From Girardinichthys multiradiatus (taxonomy: Eukaryota > Chordata > Actinopteri > Cyprinodontiformes > Goodeidae): DNA of 64,000 nt. The position numbers and the translations under genes were made by a program. Every line of letters begins with the position of its first letter. The first letter of the stretch is position 1. Shown one piece after another: positions 34,777 to 45,966 of the stretch. The notes beneath the pieces are model-generated. The model ran no database searches. It saw nothing but the letters and a program-made list of their open reading frames with translations, and was not told where the DNA came from. The DNA is taken from assembly GCF_021462225.1 (NCBI RefSeq), contig NC_061818.1, positions 20,157,478 to 20,221,477 of the forward strand, written 5' to 3'.

Positions 34777-34777
<1 letters not shown>
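33007..34777. other. Intergenic; contains a candidate conserved non-coding block
   Basis: No gene supported; the open frame 33,428-33,703 shows no domain. Between about 33,800 and 34,330 the sequence has an octamer ATTTGCATA and dense TAATTA/ATTCATGAATTAG cores with little low-complexity DNA, suggesting a regulatory element. Confidence 0.25.
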
Positions 34778-34854
<77 letters not shown>

Positions 34855-35153
34855 ATTTTGCTATTTGTAGTGAGGACCATGTGTTGACTCCCATTGACTT
34901 CCATTGATTTTTTGTCATTTTTAACCCTTTCTATGCCCTAACCCTGACAATAAACCTAAACCTAACCATTATCAGTGCATGTCTGACCCTAACCTTAACC
35001 TAAACTCAATTTACACCTTAGTCCTAAACCTAACGGTTAGCAAAATAGGTCGTGAGGACCAGCAAAATGTCCTCACTTTGGTACAAATGGTCCTCAATTT
35101 GATGGAAAATTGGTTCTCACTGTGATGCCAAAACAGGAACACACACACACACC
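34778..35153. repeat. CA-flanked dispersed repeat with telomere-like CCTAA segments
   Basis: A 75-bp (CA)n run (34,778-34,852) is followed by a unit with GTGAGGACCATGTG, a stretch of CCTAACCCTGA/AACCTAAACCTAACC repeats and GGTCCTCA motifs. It ends with a second short CA run (35,138-35,153). Similar units bounded by CA microsatellites are common in teleost introns. Class unknown. Confidence 0.65.
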
Positions 35154-35879
35154 AGAGATGGGGATGAATCATTCATAGCTGCACATAATGCCCTCAACCC
35201 TTTCACCAGGGAGAGAAAGACAAAGAGGCAGACAGAAGAGCACTTGTAACAGGCAGAGAAAAAAGCTGATGGAAAAGGATGAGAGCTGCTATAATGGATA
35301 GAGAAATGAAATAGGCTGAGATGTAATACAAAACTTTGAGCAGTATTAGAAACACAAATCAGATTAAAACCATCAACAGGATGGCTTAAACATATGACAT
35401 GGTAAAACCTGACTGGTTCTTCTATGTCAGAACATTGCAATATTTTGCTTGTGATATCTCAAATAAAGCTTTGTTTCATGCCTTTGTAATCGATATGCCT
35501 CAATTAATGAATCCAATGATCATGATCATTTAGAGATACTGATTATTAAATACAATAAATATAAACTGGAAGGAATCAGATCAAAACATGGTTGTAACAC
35601 ACAGTTTATAGTAGTTTAAATAAAAGAAAATTACAGTCCAACATCTTGTTTAATAATTTAATTAATCCTCATGACCAATAGGTCAGGTGGTTATAGCTTT
35701 AAATCCGATCCTATAGAGGTTTTCTGAACTTGGACCTTTAGTTTAGGCACCGGCTGTTAGAAATCCCAGAACTGAATGACAGTAAGGGTTGGTTTTCAAT
35801 TTAAGGCAGCAGTTCAATAATTTGGACACCAAAGGAGTCTGAAGGAGAAAGAAAATGTTTTTTTACTAATATAAATTTA
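35154..35879. other. Intergenic, unassigned
   Basis: No recognisable feature. Confidence 0.4.
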
Positions 35880-36480
35880 AAAAACTGAGTGATGCATTTG
35901 TATTCAGCCCCAAGCACTACAATTACAGCTGCATGTATCTATTAGCTCTGGACATAGAGCAACCAACATTTTTGTCCATCCTTCTTTGTGACATAGCCCA
36001 CTCTCAGTTAGCTTGAATGGCAGATGTGTGTGAACTGCAGTCTTGAAGTCTTGCCACAGATTCTGAATTTGACTTGAATCTGGACTTTAATAGTGACAGT
36101 TTCCCTGTTCCTACTGAAGAAAAGCTGCCACCGCCATCCTTTAACCTGAGAGCAGTGTTAGTTTTCTGCAACATGCACCATTCTGCATCTAGTCTTATTT
36201 TGGTCTCATCTGTCCAGAGTACCTTTAATCCACATGTTTGCTGTGTCTCTCCATGGCTGGTGGCAAACTTATAGATAGGAGTTCTCATGGCTTTCTTCTC
36301 AGCAGAAATGTTGCATGCAGGTCCTACACCTTTTTCGGCATGCTGGAGGAGAAACAAAACCAAAAACCTCATGTTTATCCATTTCTTTTCATACGTTTTC
36401 TTGGAGTTCCTAGCAGTGCACACTTCCCTGGTCACCAGCTGGCAGTATTGTCACAAGCAGCATCAATAAAAACATTATCA
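35880..36480 (-). mobile_element. Degenerate Tc1-like transposon fragment, minus strand
   Basis: The left arm GCATTTGTATTCAGCCCC (35,895) belongs to the family at 6.2 and 31.2 kb. The minus strand then encodes relics: a damaged C-terminal half, DGGGSFSSVGTGK (about 36,130), VLWTDETKIRLDAE (about 36,215), and an N-terminal trace to about 36,470. The right arm is absent. Inactive. Confidence 0.68.
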
Positions 36481-38835
36481 AGTTGTCCTCTCTTTCTTTC
36501 TCTTTTGAACGAGTTCCATTCAAATAAGCAATAACAATATGAGATCCAAGAATGAACCTTCAAGTGTACTGAAAGAATGATGTGACCATCAACCAGTCAC
36601 ATGTTATGAAAACAGAAATAATAAAACCAACATTTTGGGAATTTCAGAAAGTAATTATGGAAATATAAAACAATATTTTGAAGTAATTGCAAATTGGATT
36701 TAGTAGTTTTAAAATCTTCCAACAGACAAAGTCAAGCTTTTCTCCAAATAATCACAGTGATGTCAGTGTCCGTATCTGAAACCACCTGGAGAAAAATCAC
36801 ATGTAATAATGTTTCTTACACTGACTGTGGGCTGCAAGGCCTTTTAAATCACACCACTTGTGGTCTTCTGAGAACGCTTTATGAGATGCAGCGAGGGAGG
36901 AAAGCAGCACACATGAAAACATTGAGATCTTGATTTAGAGCTGGTCGGAAAGATGATCGTCATCATCAAGTTTGAATAATGACCCAAGAAAAGAAGGAGA
37001 GTACTAAAATCTGTTTTTCATAAAGAGTGTGTGTTGATTTATCCTTGTATGAAAAATCTCTTGTTTTTCACTTGCTGCTCCATTTTGTTACCTAAATCTC
37101 AATGGAATGTAAAAGTGGTGAAGTAAAAGTTCCCTGTTTGCCATAAAAGATTTTCATTAAAACAATATTAAAAGCAATAGAGATCTCTTTGCAAAAGCAA
37201 CAAATGCTCCAAATAAAAACAACCCCAGAAGATCCAAACAGAAAGAGCAATTATAGAGTCACTCATTCCTGAGGAAAATATTGGAGAACCTAAAAACACC
37301 ACGATTAGTACTTTCTTGCCTTCTTGAAACATGAATCGTGGATTTGCCGAATTAAAACTAATGATCTTCATCAGTCATATTTCAGTACAGTCATAAAGCA
37401 GCTGACAGAGCAGTGTTGCAGGATGGAGACTGGTCATGAACCCTTTTAATCAGTTTCCACCATTAATTTTCCCTTCGATTGAGATCCAAACTGCTTTCTT
37501 TCCATGTCCTTAAGCTGGTCTGCTTTTCTTGAAGAATGTTTTTGCCTCAACAAGATTAATTTTCATCTAGAAAAACGACTTTATCATCATATAATCTATA
37601 TTAAAAATAATGGTGTGACAAAGAGCATTTACAATTTTAATGTGTACCTGTGTGTTTCCTGCAGAGTGTCCTGCTCCTATGTCTGACATGAGGTCTCCAA
37701 TCATCAATGGGAATTGGCTTTTGTTCTGGCAGTCAGCTTTCAATGTTTCATTTGGATGTTCCTGAACAAACATTTCCATATCATCTGGAAGACGATGGTT
37801 GATAAAGATTCAGAAATCACCACTGAACATCACTGCAACTTTGTTCCTTGTGTTTCGATGTTAGTGACGGTTTAGGTTTGGCTTTTTTGTACATAAATCT
37901 TATCTCCTTCAGACAGTTTCTCACATTTTGAACTCAACCACTGACTCATGCTTGCATTTCAGTTTTTAAAATGTATTTCTTGTTTTTAAGGCAATTCTTT
38001 GAGCTTCGAACTCTCAAGTTGACATGCATTTTTTGGTTTTACAACCTTATTTGTCAATCAGCCGGGTTCAACAGCTTGTCAAAGCCACCATCCAAACTTC
38101 TCAGTCAAACTCATTTCATATTTAGATATAGTTTTCCACCTACAGAAAAGCATGTTAGTTTGTTTTTCTTTTCTTTCTTTGCTATTTTGTTGTAATATCA
38201 AGACTAAATCAGCCCGCCTAAAACATGCCTCGGGTGACATCACTTTTATTGATTAGGTCTGTTTGTGTCTTTCTTTTTGTTTGCATCAAATTCCTCCTTC
38301 AGATGTTACCTTTGCATTTGATTATGTTTTGGTCATGATCATTTTGCAACTTTAATGTCATCAAATTCATCTAAATCTGTGAAAAAGTTACTTGTCTGCA
38401 ACAGTGTTCACCAAAGTCAGCTGATCAGCTCAAATCTGGTGCCTTGTGATGTCATTGACCCAAATATACATTAAACAGATTTAGCAGGAGGTGTTCTTTC
38501 CTAATTGTGCATTTTATTCCTACTTGGCTGTGGTATTAAAAAAATAAAACAGAATTTAAAAAAATACCATTGGAAAGTATAGTTAAAGTTTGCAAGCACT
38601 CTCTCTTACCTGCAGACTCATTTGTATAAATTGCAAACATTCAAAGATTTCATATTTTTTCTTCTTCTTTATGATAAAAATATTTCATTAATTATCATTA
38701 ATTTATTTTTTATGTAGGTTTTAAAAGGGCAGAATGTTCAACTGTTAAATAAAATCCTAAAAGTAAAACAACTGATTCAACATCCTCCAAAATTAGTGAC
38801 TCTATATTATCACTAAAGGTTGTACTATCCAGAAG
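36481..38835. other. Intergenic, unassigned
   Basis: AT-rich, no supported gene, RNA or repeat. Confidence 0.4.
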
Positions 38836-38945
38836 CAACAGAATCAGAATCAGCTTTTGGGCCAAGATTGTGTCCACAAAAAAATAAATAAATAAATAAA
38901 TAAGGATTGTGTGCACAGACAAGGAAGTTGACTCAAGTTTCAGGC
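38836..38945. repeat. Dispersed repeat fragment carrying an (AAAT)n microsatellite
   Basis: CAGAATCAGAATCAGCTTTT followed by GGGCCAAGATTGTGT and, after (AAAT)n at 38,878-38,903, by GGATTGTGTGCACAGACAAG. This resembles the abundant fish AATCAGCTTTATTGGCCAAG repeat. The GATTGTGT piece occurs on both sides of the microsatellite. Confidence 0.5.
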
Positions 38946-39650
38946 ACTAACAGTGTACAGGTATTAAGCATAAATATATGAGCATGCCATATCATGTGGT
39001 GCAGAGCCATTGGTGAACCAACAATTAGTATATCACTTTCAGTAAGGCACAGGTTTCAACATTCTTTGTTTATTTGTGCAAAGCACAGAAGGAAAACTAA
39101 GTGACCTGTGCCATGGGTCGGCGAATGCTGGAAAGTACCGGAGAATTGCAAGAAACAATCCAAAGATGTTCCATCTTTAGTAGCACTGGTGACACATTAA
39201 TAATGTGTTCATGTTCATTCAGAGATGATCACACCACAGCCATTTCTGTCACCGCCCATAACATGTTTAATGCTTTCCACAATGGTAACCACAATTTAAC
39301 AACTGTTTTTTTACGCCATTCATTACATTGACTTGAACATGCACACACACAGAGGTGCTGAATTGTTTTATTGTATTCTGCTGAGACAATGGCAGTGAAG
39401 TGAAACTGATTTAGCCATTGCAGCACCACCACATGTCAAGCCTTGGCACGTATCAGAAAAGAAACAAGTGCTGTTAAGTCCATTCTATTATCCTCCAGCC
39501 TTTATGACCTACAAAAGCATACTTTTCTATCTCAAGGAGCCAAGAGTGTTTTCCTGTCAACAGAGGCCTCAACGCCTCCTCTGCCACCCTCCCCTTTCTT
39601 TCTTATTAAAAATGCCTTTGATGTCTTCATTGAGAGTCAGGGGTAATACT
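38946..39650. other. Intergenic, unassigned
   Basis: No recognisable feature. Confidence 0.4.

Positions 39651-39738
<88 letters not shown>
39651..39738. repeat. Compound (TC)n(TG)n microsatellite
   Basis: About 13 TC units pass directly into about 31 TG units, followed by a short AG run. Confidence 0.97.
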
Positions 39739-39744
<6 letters not shown>

Positions 39745-39927
39745 CAATTAGGAGATAGTAAGGACACTCCAGCTCCTAATAGCTGCACTGGTAGGGGAGC
39801 TGTGAGGACAAGCCCTCTAAACCCTCAAAACCTCAGCACTATTCATATTTAAAATAAAATCAGAGGGAGGTAGAACAGATGAGCAGCGTGATCAAAAGTG
39901 TGAAGAAATAGAATAGAGAGGCAAATC

Positions 39928-39985
39928 TCCAACTCCAGTCCTCAAGAGCCACTGTCCTGCAGCTGTCAAATGCATCCCTATTTCA
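39928..39985. repeat. Short dispersed-repeat fragment
   Basis: CTCCAGTCCTCAAGAGCCAC and TGTCCTGCAGCTGTCAAATG match the family seen at 22,645. Confidence 0.4.
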
Positions 39986-40019
39986 AAACAGAAAAGGCAT
40001 AAAATGGCATCAGGAGAGG

Positions 40020-40530
40020 AACTATATGGTGCTGGAGCATCTGATAGGAAGTCAAAACAGTGAATGGGGTCATGAGACAGTCAAACATGGTGTTGGTTGT
40101 ATGATGGGTTGGTTCAGCTTTGCTTTTTCAGGAACTGGGCAACTTGATGTTAACCAATGGAACCATCAGTTCTGCTCTCTACAAGAAAATCCTATAGCAG
40201 GATATCTGGCCATCAGTTTGGGATCTTATTCTTACAAACAATTACATCATACAACAGGACAATGATCATAAGGGCCATTCATAGGCTCAACAAAACTAAA
40301 CTGGATATTTTGGAGTGGCTTAGTGAAAGTCAGACCTCAAAGTCACTTGTCTGCTGTGGCATCACTCAGGCTGTTTATGCTGAAAACCTTCCAATGTGAT
40401 TGAATTAAAACAATTCTATAAAACAGAGTCGGCCAAAATGTCTCCACAGCCACGTAAAGCACTTACTGGCTGTTACTGTAAATGTTTGATTGCGGTTTCT
40501 GCCGAAAAGATGCCACAGAGATGGGGATTC
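40020..40530 (+). mobile_element. Degenerate Tc1-like transposon fragment
   Basis: The plus strand encodes HETVKHGVGCMMGWFSFAFS and GTGQL, a decayed form of the Tc1 KHGGGSVMVWG motif. A trace of the QQDNDH second-aspartate motif follows near 40,253, and C-terminal remnants run to about 40,530. No terminal repeats were found. Inactive. Confidence 0.6.
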
Positions 40531-41749
40531 AAGCTTCATACTCGCACTCCAATCTTAAAAACACATACGTCTAACTGGAGCTTTCATCTCTTTTAATCAG
40601 GAGTGAAGTTTGGCTGTTATGTAAGCTACAGACCAAGGGAAGTTACGTTTTACACACCATAGAGTTCACACCATTTTCAGTTCTTAGAAGAAAGCCGGTG
40701 TTTAGACCGCTTGGTTTAGCATGTTGGTCGACATTACAGGCACAAAACTCATTGGTGGTTCCTACATGAATGGCATCCTGGGCATGCCATTTGCCTCCCA
40801 GGTTGGATGTAGCTAAAAGAAGACATTCAAAAGAAGCAGAGTCACAGAATACTTGATACTCACCCTATATGGGTACAGTGTGACACCACAAACACAACCT
40901 GATCTCCATTTTCTCAGCAAGCAGGGGAACATTAACTTCCTGTTGACTTCTGCTGCATAAAAAACATCTGACTGAAAATTAAATGCTCTTTTTTTTTTTT
41001 TATATGGCGCTCGTGAGCCCTACCCCCTTTTTAATTACACCCTGAGCAGCTGTCCATAAGGCCCATTTTATAAAATCGCCACCGGTGAAACTACAATATG
41101 GGAAATTATGGCCGGACTATAAAGAAAATATGGGCTTGGAGAGGTGGTTAGATGAGGTAGATGAGAAGGGGTTGATGGTGGGAGGATAAGAAGTGGCTGA
41201 GAAAGGGCAACATCTGTCGAACAAAGCAAGCAAGAAATAAATGTGGGTCTTTGTCCTTTTATTTATCCTTGCTACACACATTTGGTGGTAAAAAGGTGTT
41301 AGGGACCTTAGGAGGTTTTAGGAGCTGCACCGAGGAATTAACTCCCTCCGTTAATCCGCATATTGATCCCTTTACACAGCCCCAACATTAATCAATAGAG
41401 GCAATAAAACCAAACATCGCTGCCTCCATGGGGTACGGTGACACACACCCTTAAGGAGAGATGTGTAGTGTGTATCTTCTCTCTTTGTATGGTGTATCTA
41501 CAGAGTGTGTATATTTGTCCCATCACAAACCAGTCAACTGGACAGCCCTTAGTGGACGTCGAGCAGGCGTCCCCGGAGAGACAAAGACAACATTCAAAAT
41601 GACAAAACAATCAGTGGACAGCATAAGTGATAGGAGACCTGCTGGGGTGGCAGCCAGAGAGAAGTCGAATAACAGCATATGATATGATCGCTCAGACATT
41701 CACACCTTTTGCACATATATATACGGTAGTTACACGACTCCAATAGAGT
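40531..41749. other. Intergenic, unassigned
   Basis: No supported gene. The stretch around 41,010-41,170 is non-repetitive and GC-balanced but not recognised. Confidence 0.35.
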
Positions 41750-41751
41750 TA

Positions 41752-43370
41752 CAGTGCCTTGCAAAAGTATTGGGCCCCCTTTAACTTGTCAACCTCTTGC
41801 CACATTTCAGGCTTCAAACATAAAGATATAAAATACAAATTTTTTGTGAAGAATCAACAACAAGTGGGACACAGTCGTGAAGTGGAATGAAATTTATTGG
41901 ATGTGTCAAACGTTTTTAGCAAATAAATAAGTGAAAAGTGTTGTGTGCAATATTAATGCGTTAATACTTTGTAGCGCCACCTTTGCTGCAATTACAGCTG
42001 CAAGTCGCTTGGGGTATGTCTCTATCAGTTTTGCACATCGAGAGACTGAAATTCTTGCCCATTCTTCCTTGCAAAACAGCTGGAGCTCAGTGAGGTTGGA
42101 TGGAGAGCGTTCGTGAACAGCAGTCTTCAGCTTTTTCCACAGATTCTCGATTGGATTCAGGTCTGGACTTTGACTTGGCCATTTCAACACCTGGATACGT
42201 TTATTTGTGAACCATTCCATTGTAGATTTGGCTTTATGTTTAGGATCATTGTCTTGTTGGAAGATAAATCTCCGTCCCAGTCTCAGGTCTCTTGCAGACT
42301 CCAACAGGTTTTCTTCCAGAATGGTCCTGTATTTGGCCCCATCCATCTTCCCATCAATTTTGACCATCTTCTCTGTCCCTGCTGACGAAAAGCAGGCCCA
42401 AACCATGATGCGGCCACCACCATGTTTGACAGTGGGGATGGTGTGTTCAGGGTGATGAGCTGTGTTGCTTTTACGCCAAACATATCATTTTGCATTGTGA
42501 CCAAACAGTTTGATTTTGGTTTCATCTGACCAGAGGACCTTCTTCCACATGTTTGGTGTGTCTCCCAGGTGGCTTGTGGCAAACTTTAAACAAGACGTTT
42601 TATGGATATCTTTGAGAAATGGCTTTCTTCTTGCCACTCTTCCGTAAAGGCCAGATTTGTGCAGTGTACGACTGATTGTTGTCCTATGGACAGACTCTCC
42701 CACCTTAGCTGTAGATCTCTGCAGTTCATCCAGAGTGATCATGGGCCTCTTGGCTGCATCTCTGATCAGTCTTCTCCTTGTTCCAGATGAAAGTTTAGAG
42801 GGACGGCCGGGTCTTGGTAGATTTGCAGTGGTCTGATACTCCTTCCATTTCATTATGATTGCTTGCACGATGCTCCTTGGGATGTTTAAAGCTTGGGAAA
42901 TCTTTTTGTATCCAAATCCAGCTTCAAACTTCTCCACAACAGTATCTCAGACCTGCCTGTTGTGTTCCTTGGTCTTCATGATGCTCTCTGCGCTTTGAAC
43001 AGAACCCTGAAACTATCACAGAGCAGGTGCATTTATACGGAGACTTGGTTACACACAGGTGGATTCTATTTATCATCATCAGTCATTTGGGACAACATCG
43101 GATCATTCAAAGATCCTCACTGAACTTCTGGAGTGAGTTTGCTGCACTAAAAGTAAAGGGGCCGAATAATATTGCATGCCCCACTTTTCAGTTTTTTATT
43201 TGTTACAAAAGTTTGACACATCCAATAAATTTCATTCCACTTCACGATAGTGTCCCACTTGTTGTTGATTCTTCACAAAAAACTGGCATTTTATATCTTT
43301 ATGTTTGAAGCCTGAAATGTGGCAAAAGGTTGAAAAGTTCAAGGGGGGCGAATACTTTCACAAGGCACTG
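41752..43370 (-). mobile_element. Tc1-like DD34E element of a second family, full length
   Basis: TA flanks at 41,750-41,751 and 43,371-43,372. Long inverted repeats of about 200 bp begin CAGTGCCTTGCAAAAGTATT and include the shared inner segment TTGACACATCCAATAAATTT. Length is 1.62 kb with one minus-strand transposase gene. It is distinct from the CAGGTCC family by its ends and its transposase. Confidence 0.92.
41906..42979 (-). pseudogene. Tc1 transposase of the second family, two TGA stops
   Basis: The frame starts MKTKEHNRQV at 42,979 and stays open for 357 codons except for two TGA codons: codon 11 (42,949-42,947) and codon 165 (42,487-42,485). The DNA-binding region includes GYKKISQALNIPRS and the GRPSK motif. 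Catalytic positions are D152 (WSDETK), D243 (QQDNDPKH) and E278 (PDLNPIEN), spacing DD34E. Arginine is expected at both stops in related transposases, consistent with CGA to TGA changes at CpG. No frameshift was seen. Confidence 0.9.
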
Positions 43371-43803
43371 TATAGGCAGACATGCAAAAAACAAAATGAG
43401 TTGCATTGCCCCCTATGGGAGAGTAAAATTAATAAACTTCAACTTCACATTTTGGGTTTCTCATTTTATTAATATTTGAAGTACGTATATGTATAAATAT
43501 ATATATATTATTGTATATATTATTGGAGACATAAAACGTTTTAAGGAAAATTATATAGAGGTTTGCTATTGTTGCTTGGCTCATCACCTTGGCAGTCATC
43601 ATTACTTTTACTGTGGCAGCATCATTAGCATACATACGGCCACTAGGGTGAGGTGGAAAGTATGCTCATAATGTGGGCCATGCAATGAAATGACACAATT
43701 AGCATCTTTAAACATCTTACTGAAATCACACTTTTCAAGTTTCACCTTTATGAGGTGCAAATATTATGTGAATGAAATTATCAGAATACTTCCTGCTATT
43801 CAT

Positions 43804-43925
43804 AGCAAATATCCATCCATCCATCCATCCATCATCTATACCCGCTTGTCCTTGCAGGATCGCTGAGGGGGGTTGGTGGCTATTTCCACCCTAGACAGGT
43901 AGCCACTCCATCACAGCACAGTAAG
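43804..43925 (-). repeat. V-SINE-type 3' fragment with (ATCC)n tail
   Basis: Starts with (ATCC)n at 43,810-43,832, then TATACCCGCTTGTCCTTGCA, CACCCTAGACAGG and CCACTCCATCACAG. These are the inverse of the SINE 3' region seen at 31,640-31,760. Only the 3' end is present. Confidence 0.5.
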
Positions 43926-44479
43926 AAACATTATAATAAAAAAAATAATATCTGTCTGAGACTCTGGCTGAGGCTTCAAAACAAACAATAAAAAAAACAC
44001 TAAAAAATGTGCTGTAATATCTTGACAGAGGGAAGCATGACGGCCACATTAAAGAGTGGCAGATCCTTGAAACAGGTAGTTGAATTAAGCCTGGGATAAT
44101 GTGACAAACCCCAGAGCTGGTCCTCTTCCGTGGATTGTGCTTCATTGAAAGATAAAAACTGGAGGAGATAGAAAAGGTAGATGGGTTTTCTCCTTGTTCC
44201 ATAATTCCTCACACATTTATTGTTCTCTGCTCCAGAGAGAGCTTTATTTGATGACCTTTAGGCTGCAGCACTGTGAAAAAATAAAAATATCTCTCTGACC
44301 GAGTCTACTTGTGCTTCATATTGGACTATGATACTTTCTATGATCCTATCTGATGCTCAGTGGAGACACTGACCACTGCCGTTGAACACAAATGTAAACA
44401 AGACTTCAAATATATAGTTCAAAAATTTGGAAAATATGAAGAAGGGATTTAAATCACCATCAGTATACAGTTAAAATGA
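43926..44479. other. Intergenic, unassigned
   Basis: No recognisable feature. Confidence 0.4.
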
Positions 44480-44890
44480 AGTATATACATACCCTGTGTA
44501 GTGATACTAATGACCTACAAATGACCACTAAACATTTCCTGTTTTATAGGAGTCATCAAAATAATGGCTCCTTCTGGAAGAAAACCAAAGTTTTCAAATG
44601 GATTAAGCCCAGAATGAAATCTGACAGAAAATCTGTGGGTTCGGCTGAAGGGGACTGTGAACAAGAGATATCCTCACAGCCTGAGAGATTCCGCAAATCT
44701 GTGCAAAGTAGAGTGGACAGATATTATCAACTCAAGACGTGGGATGCTCGAGGTTGGAGGTCAAGGTTCCAGACAGACTACCCCAGACACAATCCTCAAA
44801 ATAAAAATCTTACCAACAGCTTTCCAATAATCAATAGAGCTACTATAAGCTTTGACCCCTTCCAAAACCAGCATATTGAACAACTAATCT
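44480..44890 (+). mobile_element. Degenerate Tc1-like transposon fragment (C-terminal half)
   Basis: The plus strand from about 44,590 reads VFKWIKPRMKSDRKSVGSAE and then EISSQPERFRKSVQSRVDRY. This is a decayed version of a Tc1 C-terminal segment (KWP.SPDLNPIENLW...EISSQPERF). The catalytic glutamate motif is destroyed. No terminal repeats recognised. Confidence 0.55.
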
Positions 44891-45635
44891 AGAAAAACAA
44901 AATACAAAGGGTTTATCTTTATAAACCTAAAAATATGCGTTAAATTGGCGAATATGACTTGGCTGAAGTTTTCTATAAGCAGTGACATCAAGCAGCAGCT
45001 TTCTAAAAGCAGATTAAACATGCAGCTCCACATAGTGCTTCTGTGTGGTGACTGAAGACACTCGAGGGCAGAGGGGTGCTAACAGGATGATCAAGGAGTT
45101 ATTAATACACCACAGATCAATAACCATCAGCATTTTAATACCAGTGGAACAATGGCTGTAAAAAGTCTGTGACTGTGTGTGTGTGTGTGTGTGTGTAAAA
45201 GGCAGAGATGAGATAGGAGAAAATATTCAGACCTTTATTTTCTTAAGACCATACTTCTAAGCTCACAGACACAAATGCAAACATGAATCAATCTTTAGTT
45301 GTGTCTACGTCCTCCCTCCTGGTGATAAATGGAAGGACAAAGTCCCAGTATTCCATTAGGTCTCTCTCATAGAATTTCAATTACATCTTAAGGTCGATAT
45401 CAGCACCAACCATGTCAAATAGATAATAATAAAAAAAAAACACAATCTATATTCAACAACAAAAAATGTCAACTAAAAATTATTCTGTGGGATTTATTCC
45501 AACAATGTTTGTGCTGATAAACCTTTCCAAGTTTCATCCTTTTTGAATCTCTTTCACCTTGTGTACCAGTCTGGTTCATTTTATGATCAATTGGAGATTT
45601 TATTGCATTTTATATACTGCATGGTTATGATATTG
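44891..45635. other. Intergenic, unassigned, with a short (TG)n run
   Basis: (TG)n at 45,174-45,196. Otherwise nothing recognisable. Confidence 0.45.
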
Positions 45636-45960
45636 TCAGGAAGGGCTCTTGGAACTGGACCCAAATTCAGAAAGGCAGAAGCCAGACATTGAAATGGCAG
45701 AACAATGGATGGCCGCAGCATTAACAGTAGCAGCAGTAACACATTATAAACCAGCGAGAAGCAGTGAGAAATGGGAAGCATAAATAGCAGGGGAAGCATG
45801 ACTCTGATGAGCAGGTAGCAGGTGGACTGAATGAGCTTGATTGCAGAGTGGTTGAGAGAGACTAATAAACATGAATAAAACAGCACGGAAGTAAAACAAA
45901 ATATCTAACAAAGAACTAGCAGAAAAACCAAAAACAGAGAACATTGTATGAACAGGAAAC
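45636..45960. repeat. Unclassified dispersed repeat fragment
   Basis: TTGTCAGGAAGGGCTCTTGG, GGACCCAAATTCAGAAAGGC and a purine-rich AACAGAGAACATTG tail resemble the noncoding part of a fish DNA element. A similar piece lies at 53,085-53,425. Family uncertain. Confidence 0.35.
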
Positions 45961-45966
45961 TAAATA

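Noticed and set aside
34634..34907. Three overlapping plus-strand open frames rich in HTHTHT
   Set aside because: They are translations of the (CA)n microsatellite at 34,778-34,852, without a start context or domain.
34920..35040. Interstitial telomere from a chromosome fusion
   Set aside because: The CCTAA-like units are irregular and embedded in a dispersed repeat with CA flanks, not a true TTAGGG array.
39468..39758. Open frame ending in SLSLSVCVCVC
   Set aside because: Translation of the (TC)n(TG)n microsatellite; upstream part has no similarity to a protein family.
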